Assembly (NCBI RefSeq): GCF_000003815.2
Contig: NC_049995.1
Span: 3,421,930-3,485,929 of the forward strand
Reading direction: 5' to 3'
Source of the DNA: Branchiostoma floridae
Taxonomy: Eukaryota > Chordata > Leptocardii > Amphioxiformes > Branchiostomatidae
Length of the DNA: 64,000 bases
The translations under genes were made by a program, and so were the position numbers. Shown piece after piece: positions 1 to 9,788 of the stretch (positions are counted from its first letter, which is position 1; the number at the start of each line of letters is the position of its first letter). The notes beneath the pieces were generated by a model. It was not told the origin of the DNA. It ran no database searches and worked only from the letters and a program-made list of their open reading frames with translations.

Positions 1-1130
1 AAAGGCCGACATTTGCTTAAGAGCAAATACAGCATATTTCAGCCATACCCCTTCCCACGCAACATTGGACTGTTCCAAATCACCCCTGCGCAAAAATGGA
101 ACATCCTCTTAACAGTACATTATCCCCCAAAGTGGATAGCCTGACTAAAATCAAGCCCCTAGCGGCCGGCCCTAAGATTGCCGCCTCTCTCGGGGGGAGG
201 GGGTCATTAAGCCCAGCCGGCGAGAGAGCTTGTGTAAACACAGGCTACCAAAGTGGACTGGTATTGTGAATTGATTCCAGGTAAAAACAGAGCTTGCTTC
301 TATTTTTCAGAAAATGACAATAATCACACCTTCCATTCAGAAAATTTTCATCATGACTGAAAATTGTTGAATGACATCATGTAATGTCATTAACAACTTT
401 CAGTACGATAACTAGGTGTAAGTTTAAAAAAGTATAAGCTCCTTGTGATGTGGGTACATTTATTATTGCAGTGAACTTTTTTTATTCAAGTAGGACATAC
501 GATTTAATAATTATCAAGCAGGTGCAGGTACTGTAGGAGCGTTTGTTTTCTTCAAGCTGTAAAACTGTTAAACTGTTTTACTTTGTATGCAATCAGCCAT
601 CGAGCCTATTCTTATTTTAGTTTAACAACTTCCTGCCAGACCCGGAAGATACGATTGAACCTTGTTCGAGGATTTATTTTCGTCTGTCTGGTCAGTCTGT
701 TCATACCCTGGCGCTGAGAGTGTTTTATTGGGCTGAAACTCTGTCAGTTTAAAGTTACTTACAATTTAAATGTTCAAAGTTTATGTCAAACAACAGCAGC
801 ACTAGGAAATGTGGCCACTATAGACAGGTGGTCACTATAGAGAAAATGCTGATCTATTGACTAGGAGCCATACGTTACACATCACCATTAATCATATAAA
901 CATTGCACAGGTAAGCCAATTGTTTAGATGTACAATTAAGTTCAAATAATTCTGAAGAGAAATATTGATGAGAAAATAATCATTCTCGCCACAGTCTAAC
1001 TTATAATTACGTATCAAAACTAAACGCAGATTTTCTAACTAACGCACCTTTCGCCGACTTCATCACAGGACCGCCGGCTATCAATCAAACACGGCTGTTG
1101 ATTAGACTTAGAGTTTCAAACAGTCATGTG
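1..1130. other. Unannotated non-coding stretch
   Basis: I see no credible gene here. Small features are an inverted pair of CTCTCTCG and CGAGAGAG around 184-232, and a short direct repeat (GTGGCCACTATAGACAG followed by GTGGTCACTATAGAGAA) near 810-845 that looks like a repeat fragment. The reading frame at 1133-1378 (81 codons) has no recognisable domain and I treat it as chance. Confidence 0.6.
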
Positions 1131-1448
1131 CTGTGTGCCAGTTGACAGCGAACTTCATGCTACGTGATGTTTTACATTGCTTGGACCTTCTTTCCTACAG
1201 CGGTGCTTCTACAAAATATTTAGACTATAACACTGAGTCCCACATGTTTTATAGAATAGAATTTGACGCAGAACAGCGTTTTTTGCTGGGTATTTTTCTT
1301 GAAACATGTTCGTGGGAATATCAGCGAGGCGGCGACGTAGGGATATCAGACCGTCAACAAAAGTCGCACGGCGGCTAACGGCGCATCGAAGATACTAGCG
1401 CTATAAATAAGCGGTTCAACTAAGGATGGCAACCCGTACAATATTTTT

Positions 1449-1924
1449 GTATACTGTTGAGCTAAGTAAAGTTTGTTGTTTATGAGGTTTTAGTTGTCTT
1501 TGAAGCTTTGACCCGAAATATTTTAAAGTCAAACTGCTGAAGAGAAGTAAGTGACTGCTACGATTATCGTAGATATGGCCCTAAAAACTGATAAAAGAAG
1601 CCTTCTCAATAGTCTAAAATGCAAGAGCTTCCGGGGGGGCTTCGCCCACCTGGGTCCCCCCCACAGTGGCCCAGCGCAGCGAAAATACCATCGCTAGCGT
1701 TTCAACTTCGGATAACAAGTTATAAGTACTGTTGAACTCAGTAACGTTAAAGTTTGTTTTTAGTTGCCTTTGACGGTTTGACCTGAAATAGTGTTACGCT
1801 AAACTCCTGAAGAGAAGTTAAGTGACTGCTGCGATTATCATAGATATGCCCCTAAGAACTGATACAATATAAAGCCTTCTGAATAGTCTAAAATGCGAGA
1901 GCCTTAGGCGGGCTTCGCTCCCCC
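1449..1924 (+). repeat. Tandem duplication, two diverged ~200-bp copies
   Basis: Segments 1449-1650 and 1723-1924 align along their whole length. Both contain TTGACC(C)GAAATA, GAAGAGAAGTAAGTGACTGC, GATTATCGTAGATATGCCCC and a CG-rich end reading GGGCTTCGCYCC. They lie about 274 bp apart in the same orientation. The copies differ by many substitutions, so the event is old. No coding capacity is visible. Confidence 0.75.
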
Positions 1925-2129
1925 TGGCGGGAACACTGCTATATACGGGATCATGAGGCCCCGCTTATGAATATTAATTAGCCTTTGGCCTCCTCTTCGC
2001 TGATTGGCTAGGTCTTTGATTCAATTAACTCTCCGGCTGACGCGCACAGGTGTGGCTCTGTCCGGGGTCACTGAAGGTCACGTCAGGAGGCCAAAAGAAA
2101 ACAAATTTCCCCTCAGAAAAGTGCCAAAA

Positions 2130-2880
2130 TTAATCATTTTAAAGTTGTTTATGTCAAAAATTTTACTTGAATCTTGTTACCAAGTATCTAATGCCTATCT
2201 ATACCAAATTTCAGGTCATTTAATTGTAATACCAGGGTACAGGAGCCAAAAGTGTCCCTTTTTGGTCAAAAATTGGCCAAAAATCGCAAAAATAAGCATT
2301 TTGTTGCACTGTACACCAAAAGTGTTATTGAATTTATATGAAGGTATTATCAAGGCACACCTGTGTCAAATTTTAGCTCATTCGGTTGCAATACCAAGGT
2401 ACAGGAGCCAAAAGTGTCCTTTTTTGGTCAAAAGTTGGTCAAAAAATCGCAAAAATAAGCATTTTGTTGTACTGTACACCAAAAGTGTTATTGAATTCAT
2501 ATGGGGGCATTATCAAGGCACATCTCTGTCAAATTTCAGCTCATTTGGTTGTAATACCAGGGTACAGGGGCCAAAAGTGTCCTTTTTTGGTCAAAAATTG
2601 GTCAAAAAATCGCAAAAATAAGCATTTTTTGCACGTACACCAAAAGTGTTATCGAATTTANNNNNNNNNNNNNNNNNNNNNNNNNNNNNNNNNNNNNNNN
2701 NNNNNNNNNNNNNNNNNNNNNNNNNNNNNNNNNNNNNNNNNNNNNNNNNNNNNNNNNNNNNNCAAAAAATCTCAATAAAATCATTTAGAGGCAGATATGA
2801 AAAAACTGAGAAAACAGCATCAAGGTATTGGCCCATTCTACCCCTGTGCCAAATTTCAGGTCATTCGGTCCAGGAACGGC
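2130..2880 (+). repeat. Tandem array with ~162-bp period, interrupted by an assembly gap
   Basis: The motif AGGAGCCAAAAGTGTCC recurs at 2241, 2403 and 2566 (the last as AGGGGCC), giving periods of 162 and 163 bp. Each unit also carries GGTCAAAAATTGG, TCGCAAAAATAAGCAT, CACCAAAAGTGTTAT and a CAAATTTCAGCTCATTYGGT segment. Because 162 is divisible by three, an open frame of 205 codons (2004-2621) runs through the array. It has no domain and is a by-product of the repeat. The N run at 2661-2762 falls within the array, so the true copy number is unknown. Confidence 0.85.
2661..2762. other. Assembly gap (102 N)
   Basis: Run of N inside the 162-bp tandem array. It is most likely a place where the assembler could not resolve copy number. 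Confidence 0.99.
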
Positions 2881-2907
2881 GGAGATGAATCACTTTGAAG
2901 ATTTGAC

Positions 2908-2939
2908 AGGAGAAAGAAAGAAAGAAGAAAGAAAGAAAC
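2908..2939 (+). repeat. (GAAA)n microsatellite
   Basis: Imperfect GAAA repeats lie directly after the 162-bp array and just before the hAT-like MITE. Confidence 0.85.
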
Positions 2940-2988
2940 ATTACGAATACAATATATTTCACCATACTATGTATGGCTGAAATATAAA

Positions 2989-3361
2989 TAGGGTATCGGT
3001 ACAGCATACCGGTACAAAACCGGTTTTTCTTATTGGACCGGTCCAGAAAAACCGGACCTGAAAAAATCAGGCGGACCGGATGTTGGACCGATTAGAAAAT
3101 TAGCAGATTATTTTATCAGGCAGTCACACATTTTGACGCTTGCAGGTGGACGAAAATAACACGAGTGAAGTAGAGTAGAATTTATAGTCATTTCTACCAA
3201 GTTTTGCAGCCAATCGCATGGGTGCAGTTAGCGTTGTAGGATTTTAAAACGCCAGTGTAAGGTTAATACTCCACCAAACAGATTTTTTGCCTTGCCGCCA
3301 GGCAAGGCTTTACGCCAGCTTTTTTCCATGGATCAATGGACGGACCTTTTAACCCAGCCCT
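2989..3361 (+). mobile_element. hAT-like MITE, copy 1 (GGTATCGGTAC family)
   Basis: The left end TAGGGTATCGGTACAGC matches the end of a family also present at 45261-46761 (opposite orientation) and 12530-12705 (part). The full left end in the other copies is TAGGGCTGGGTATCGGTAC, so this copy has lost a few terminal bases. Shared internal blocks include GGACCGGTCCAGAAAAACCG and GCGTTGTAGGATTTTAAAAC. The right end reads AACCCAGCCCT. An internal perfect hairpin, GCCTTGCC-GCCA-GGCAAGGC, lies near 3290-3310. There is no transposase ORF, so the element is non-autonomous. No clean target duplication is visible for this copy; the 8-bp duplication that suggests hAT comes from the 45-kb copy. Confidence 0.7.
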
Positions 3362-4790
3362 TCCAAAGCCCCTTTTTGTGCAATGATGGTACAAACAAAA
3401 ACAAAACGAGAAGGAAACAGAACAACTTCAAGTAACAATTACAAGGTCATCTTTACAAGAGCAGAAAACAAATCATAAATCAAGAAACAGAAAAAAGACA
3501 GTACAGGCCATCACAGGGTGAATTCTCTCACGGCGGGGACCAGGGCTTCGCTCCCTCCTGCAATACTGTCAACTTAAAGTGTAAACAAAAAATTGGAAGA
3601 TAGTACAAAGTGACAAAGATCATAGTCGTTATCCGTTCCAGTCCGCACACGAAGAAAGTCCAAAGTTCAATGAGAACCTCTTCATATAAACAAACACAAT
3701 AACTGACAAGAAACATAAAACACAGACAAAACGGACAAAATAAAACAAAAGACTTTACCACATTTCCATCACAACTTTACCAAACCTTTGTGTAATTTTA
3801 CTATAATCCCAAATTATTAAATGATCAAGTCACCAAGGCCATCGGTCTAGGCCACACGAAGAGGTTCTCATATGCAAATGAATATTTTCAATACTCCCAC
3901 GCACACTATAAACATTGCAAGTTTAAAGCTTGAAACACATTTTATTACTTGTACTGATCAACCTTATGCAAATCCGAACCCATGGCACATTCGATAACCA
4001 CAGCTCACACAAACTGTTCCCATACAATTGAATTCTCAATATCAGTCACATTCCAATTTCCATGATAGTAATAACACGTGGTAAGGGAAAGGGAAGCAAT
4101 CATAAACTCCTCTAATTAATACTAGTATTTTAATTTGCATTGCTACATTGATACCCATTCCACAGATCCGGGTTCACCAAATTCTAGTGTGACTACCGTA
4201 CCTCGTCAGGTATATTCCCCTTCGCAAAACCTGCTATGGGATAGAAGACCACCGCCGTCATATCTCACCCTGCCGATTGGCAACCCCGGTGGCATAAGGT
4301 CCAGACTCGTGTCCCCACCCCACCAGGTTTCTGCACTTTAAGGAAGGTCAGAGCGCTAGTTACCTGCCTTCCTCCCATCCTTGCCGTACAGGGGCCCGCG
4401 AAGGTCCCTAGACTCACACAGAATCGTCCGGTGAACATTTCTTCGCCTGTCAACACGATGAAAGACATTCGGCATTTACTTCCCCACACCAACACAGGCC
4501 GTTCAGAGACACAACCCAGCACCGGCACAAAGAAAATCACACAACTCAGGATTCACCGGAAACTCAATGAAAGGGCAAATCATAACAAATGAAGATCAAA
4601 TCAAATACTAAATAAGTCTTATGATTGCTCACAAAGGAAAGAAAACGGGATTTATGGTCATAAGAAAATGAAAGATATAATCGTCAAACTATAAGGAAAC
4701 TCATAGTGTGATTGTATGTTCAAAAAAAAGTGCCAGGTGACTACTTTGTGATTAAATCCCACCCCATATCAACCATGTATTCAACACTCA
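3362..4790. other. Unannotated non-coding stretch
   Basis: AT-rich sequence with scattered short ORFs (3528-3761 minus, 4135-4341 plus, 4265-4540 minus). None has a recognisable domain. It could hold old transposon debris or a far 3' flank of the minus-strand LINE, but nothing decides this. Confidence 0.5.
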
Positions 4791-4793
4791 CAC

Positions 4794-5085
4794 TGTGACG
4801 CCCTTTTCAGGGTGCGTCACACCACTCATACATTGCAGTGGCTTGGGCGGACTCCCACCCTAAAATAGCGGGTGGGAAGTCCTCAGGTCACACGTGAGCC
4901 TGGCTCACACATCTAGGTGACCTATACTAGTCTAGCCTCGCCTCATGGCAGCATAGACCAGCTTTAGACATGTCAATACACTGTGATGCTCCGGTCAGAC
5001 GACTTATTGATTCACTGGTGCACCTGCCATTGGAGCATCACACCAATAATACAGACACCGTAGTCCTCCGACCTGATAGGACTAC
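4794..5085. other. Cluster of five strong stem-loops
   Basis: Five consecutive inverted repeats are visible: 4794-4821 (TGTGACGCCC with GGGTGCGTCACA, one bulge); 4849-4882 (GGACTCCCACCC with GGGTGGGAAGTCC); 4885-4923, a double stem (outer AGGTCAC/GTGACCT, inner GTGAGCC/GGCTCAC); 4982-5042 (TGTGATGCTCC/GGAGCATCACA, perfect 11 bp, with GGTGCACC inside); and 5060-5085 (GTAGTCCT/AGGACTAC, perfect 8 bp). The cluster begins about 155 bp beyond the ORF2 stop of the minus-strand LINE. It may therefore be a structured LINE 3' UTR, but it could equally be a separate element. Confidence 0.8.
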
Positions 5086-5240
5086 ACATACACTAATTAC
5101 TATTGAGATTATGCTTAGAAGCGATAACAAACGTTATCTTGTTTAATTTCAAACCAGTGAATATTTGTTCTCCACTTCTTGACAAATTCGCTTCTTGGGA
5201 GTCTTTGAAAATCGATATTGATGTTGTCTTTTAAACGTTG

Positions 5241-6925
5241 TTACAGGGTAACAATTGTTCCTTTTGCGGCTGTCTGTTTTTTCTCAAAAGACATACAACA
5301 TCTTTCTACCCACAGCTGGTGTCTCACAATGGAGACAATGTAAGCGATTATTTCTTCTTTTTGTTTAGACAATCCACTTACAAGTGCAGGGTCTTCCAGC
5401 AGCACATATTTTTTCCTAATTTGGAAAGTAGGACATAGCCATTTTCTCAAAAAACCTTCGACCCAACACCACACTTCCTCTGCTTTTGAGCATGAGAAAA
5501 AAGTATGTGTCAGTGTTTCCACATTCCCACAACCAGGCCATTCACATTTGTTATCTGCCACATATTTCCATGCTTTAAGGAGACTTTTAGTTTTGACAAT
5601 TTGATGTATGATCCTCCAATTTAGATCTTTGATAAAATTGGGCAACATATCATTATGCACCAGTTGCCATAATCTCTTCCATTCCCTGGCTGGGTTTTGT
5701 TCTACAATTTTTGGTTTGACAATCAATCGTTTGGTGAGAAGATCATATAATTTTGACAGTTCACCAGTTTGCCAGTCATAGGTAGTATCCATTTTATTAA
5801 CAGATTCCACTAGGGATTTTAAACTATTTTGTATAGGAGGCCATTCCACCGTATGTGGTATTGTATTTGTCCACTTGACATAGCCCAATCTTCTCAAAAA
5901 CAGACCTAACCAATATCGTCCTAAAACTTTCCAGGCTATTGTGTCATCTTTGCACAACTCTTTAAACTTTAAGGCAAACATACAAGTTGCTTTAACTGGT
6001 ATGTTGACTACTCCCAAACCTCCCTGTTCTTTGGGTAAATAAAGATGGTCTCTCTTAACCTGTTGCGATTTACCCCCCCATAAGAATGAAAAAGCGGCTT
6101 TTTCGACTTCATTGGCATATCTGGTAGGCATTTGGAAAACAGGGGCTATATACCATAGACATGGGGCAGCAAGTGTATTCAAAACGACAGTTCTGCCTTG
6201 GAAAGACAATCTGTTGCCGTCCCATTTGCTCAAGGCATTTTTAAATTTTTTAACCCTGTCATTCCAGTTAACATTGATCACTCTTCCGCTGCCGAAATAC
6301 ACTCCCAATAATTTGATTATTGTGGATGTCCATCTTTTAATTGTTATTGGCTCATCTCTTCTCCCACGCCATTGCCCTAACCAGAGGGCTTCAGTTTTTC
6401 CTTTGTTCAACTTGGCTCCTGTACCTTTCTCATAGATATTAATATCGTCAAACAATTTGTATATAGAATTATCTGTTGTAAGGATACCATTTGTATCGTC
6501 AGCATACATAGATAGTTTCTTCTCATCTCCATTTGGCAATTTAACACCTCTTATTTCTTCGTCATTTCTAATTAAACAAGCAAGAGGTTCAAGAGCAATA
6601 ATGTATAGTAGAGGGGAAAGTGAGCATCCCTGTCTGACACCCCTTGTAAAGGGTATTTCATCAGAAAGGAAACCATTTACCGAAATTTTACAATAAGCTT
6701 TCTTGTACAAGGTTTGAACAAAACTCCGAAATACAGGACCAAAATCCATCTTTTGCAATACTCTGTCTAAGTATTTATGATTTACGCGATCAAAGGCTTT
6801 CTCCTGATCTAACGACATGAAAACTGCTTTAGAATTATGACTATTTATATACTCGATAATGTCTCTAAAATCTAAAAGGTTGTCTGTAATCTTTCTTCCG
6901 GGAACAGAACATGTCTGATCTTTAT
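5241..6925 (-). pseudogene. LINE ORF2, C-terminal piece: RT palm and zinc cluster
   Basis: This piece continues the reverse transcriptase after the inserted transposon. Directly visible motifs, N to C, are DQEKAFDRVNHKYL (RT block with catalytic Asp), RGVRQGCSLSPLLYI, the catalytic MYADDT box, a GVYFGSG block, WGGKSQQVKRDHLYLPK and EQGGLGV (thumb region). Near the C-terminus is a zf-RVT-like cluster, CEWPGCG...ETLTHTFFSC. An ATG-started frame begins at 6818, but the open frame reaches the transposon edge at 6925. These are hallmarks of L1/Tx1-type ORF2. The stop is at 5241-5243. Because it is separated from its endonuclease, it is a pseudogene fragment. Confidence 0.92.
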
Positions 6926-8030
6926 CACGGGCACTTTAAGGCCTGTGACAATTTTGGTCGAACATGAAATTGGAACCACTGCGTGACCTCAGGTAACCCC
7001 GCCGGGCCGGAGCGTTTTTAGAACGGTCCAATGTCAGTACCTAATGTTACATTGCGAAAACAGGAACTTACGATGCACGGGCCACACTAACTACTTTTCT
7101 TGAGACTTATTAATGTTGAATGTTAAAGATATTGATCTAGTATTTATCAAATATCGGCATAACTAGAAGCGGTTAACAAAAGGGCACCCCCGCGAGAGCT
7201 GCAAGTGGTACAGTCCGAACATGGGTTCCGACCTCCCGGGGTGTGGAGTGGCAGGAAAACAGCGAGGCGCTCATACTTCAAGGAAACAGCAAAATAATGC
7301 TATAAATCGGTATTTCTAGCCCCAAATGATTGTATGGCAGTTGACTGATGCCTTATAAGGTTAACTGCTTGCGAAATTTCGCATTGATACAACAGCGATT
7401 TAACAGATACAGACATAAAACATTCATATTTTACTATCGGTTAACGCTACGAGTACGTACAGTCAAACATGTCTTACTTGGGCGCAGTTCTTGTAGGGTA
7501 AGTAGTGTTTCGTCGGCCCCTGCCCACATCAGGGCACCAGTTTTATTACGAGTTTTGGGCAGATTTAGGTTCATTAAGCCTTAGACCTTCAGAAATCAAG
7601 CGGGTCTTCTTGCAATATCTTTGATTTCCGTGGCTGTATTGATATTTGTTCGAAAAATACCAAAAAATTGTCAAAAAATTCTGTTTTTGCCCCAAAATTG
7701 AGCCTTACCTAGGTATAGCGGCAAGATCCCCAGGCATATTAGATATCACAGAGATATAATCTATTACTCCAGAAAATATGACTCAGTTAGACAATCATTT
7801 CATAGTGGGCACAGACCCATTTTAATAGCATCCCTATTTTTTACCAAAAAATGGTTTTATAAACCCAAAATATTGAGGATGCACAATTTTCTTATCATTA
7901 TATTTTGAATATGGGTGAATTACGTTAACTGGCCAAAAATTGTTGATAACAGATGGTTACATCAAAAGTTATGGCCATATAACTGCTCGACTGAGAATCT
8001 ACAGGTGTCACAGGCCTTAAACTGCCTGTG
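6926..8030. mobile_element. Non-autonomous DNA transposon with AT target duplication, inside the LINE RT
   Basis: Terminal inverted repeats of about 25 bp start CACGGGCACTTTAAGGCCTG at 6926 and, read inward from 8030 on the other strand, CACAGGCAGTTTAAGGCCTG; they differ at two positions. The dinucleotide AT flanks both sides (6924-6925 and 8031-8032). Removing the 1105-bp element plus one AT makes the LINE ORF2 frame continuous across the junction, which fixes the boundaries. No ORF longer than about 78 codons lies within. A 2-bp AT duplication is what I know for the ISL2EU group, so I suggest an ISL2EU-like origin. The superfamily is an inference. Confidence 0.85.
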
Positions 8031-8462
8031 ATTGATGACAAATTGTAGCACATGTTTCAAGCGGTTTGTCAATGCTCTTGAAAGAATTTTATAATCTACA
8101 TTAAGTAATGAGATCGGTCTCTTGTTCTTTACCTCTAACGGGTCTCCCGGCTTATTTATTAGGGTTATTAAACCCCCTCGCTGGGATGAAGTTAGTTCTT
8201 GATTAATCAATCCTTCATTCAAAACATGAACAACATGCTTACCTATTAGAGGCCAAAAGTGATAATAAAACTCCTTTGGGAGTCCATCCTCACCTGGCGT
8301 TTTATTGTTACTTAAATCTTTTAAGGCAATTTGATACTCATCCTCTGTCAACGGTGTATCTAGAAAATCCTTTACATCAGACGGCAGAGTATTTTGTATG
8401 TTGTCAAGAAGTTTTTCCTGGCACTCTAAATCCATCTCCTCCTCAGAAAATAGATCAACATA
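8031..8462 (-). pseudogene. LINE ORF2, middle piece: RT N-terminal part
   Basis: This encodes the start of the reverse transcriptase: NNKTPGEDGLPKEFYYHFW, then GLITLINKPGDP and RPISLLNVDYKILSRALTNRL, ending at the transposon edge. It is one frame off the endonuclease piece. A run of T near 8461 (minus-strand reading GATTTTATG) is one base short of what the frame needs, so a single-base deletion separates the two. The nominal ATG at 8435 is an internal Met and not a real start. Confidence 0.9.
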
Positions 8463-9772
8463 AAATCCCTGAAGACTTCCATTATTCCCTCCTGGGATGT
8501 CACGATATCACCATCTTTGTTCTTTATTTCTTCAATTATTTTCTTCTTACCCCTTCTAATTTCTTTCTTCAGGAAAAAAGCAGTTGGCTTTTCCCCCTTT
8601 TCTATCCATTGAATCCTTGCTCTAACTTTTGCACCTTCTTCTTCTTTCTTTAATAAACTATTCATCTTTTCTTTGGCTCGTGCCAAATCCATTGCCGATG
8701 TTGTGGAGGGATTTGGCTGTGTTAAAATATACGTAAGATCCTTGATCTGTCTAGTCAAATCATCCTTCTGCTGCCTTCTTTCTTTCGCCTTTCTACAACA
8801 ATGTTTAATGATCAGTCTCTTTGATTTCACTTTTATTTCATCCCACCATTCCCTTTCATTTACAAAATATGGTTTCAACAGACACCAAAATTGGAAAGCT
8901 TCCTCATACTCTTGTTGGAACTCACAGTCCTCCAGAATAGAAATATTCATTTTCCATACACCAGGCCCTTTTTGTTGCTTTTTAATGTTACTATCCATTT
9001 GCATCTTAACCGCGTCGTGGTCTGAAAAAGAGACAGGTAAGTAAGTGAAACCTTTTATTTGAATACCTTGAGAACAGTAGAACCTATCCAGCCGAGTTTG
9101 TATTGTACACTGTTTGTTCCTCCACGTGTACCTGCGTTGAGTCGGATTCAGTGCCCTCCACCGATCTGATACTTGAAATTGAGCACACAGTGATTCCATC
9201 TCTACTTTTCCTGCAGCACCATCTGATGAAGTCCCACCCTTTTTATCCAAAACCAAGTCTTCGACAAAATTAAAGTCACCACATATGATCATGTTGGTAT
9301 TGTTAGAGCCTTGTAAGTAGATTGGAAGTTCTTCAATGAATTTTTTCCTCTCGCCACACCGGTTCGGGGCATAAACATTGCATAGTTTAAATTTATCCTT
9401 TTTATTATATATATCACAAGAGATTACTCTCCCATTCTGATCTGTAACAACATTAGTGTGACACCACTGTGTGTTGGGAGAAAACAAAAAACCTACCCCA
9501 GCGCACCTATTAGATTTCCCGGAATTCCAAATGGCTTTTCCCCCCCATTGTTTCGTCCAGGTTTCTTGATCCAGAACATTGTTAACATGGCATTCCTGTA
9601 AGCAGATTATGTCTGCTTTCTGGTCTTTCATATATCTGTATATACTCCTTCTGGTAGTATCATCCCTCATCCCTTGTGCATTTAAAGTTATTATTTGTAA
9701 AGCCATTAGAAGTCCTAGAATGAGGAAAAGAATAATAGCACACCTAAGTAAGCTTATTTTTCCAAGACACAT
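8426..9772 (-). pseudogene. LINE ORF2, N-terminal piece: AP-type endonuclease
   Basis: Endonuclease/exonuclease/phosphatase-fold domain that nicks the genomic target for target-primed reverse transcription. Visible motifs are LNAQGM (metal-site Asn), CLQECH (catalytic Glu), ICGDFNF (Asp/Asn), TRLDRFYC and the terminal SDHDAV His motif. A Lys/Glu-rich, probably helical linker follows (KAKERRQQKDD...). The first ATG of the frame is at 9772, but Met23 (9706), which opens MALQIITLNAQGM, is the likelier start because the endonuclease fold begins there. The last 18 residues come from the shifted frame after the one-base deletion near 8461. ORF1 ends only 17-83 bp upstream, depending on the start used. 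Confidence 0.9.
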
Positions 9773-9788
9773 GGAGAAAATGCAAGTT

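Noticed and set aside
2004-2621. 205-codon plus-strand ORF
   Set aside because: It runs through the 162-bp tandem array, whose period is divisible by three. The repeated peptide is an artefact with no domain.
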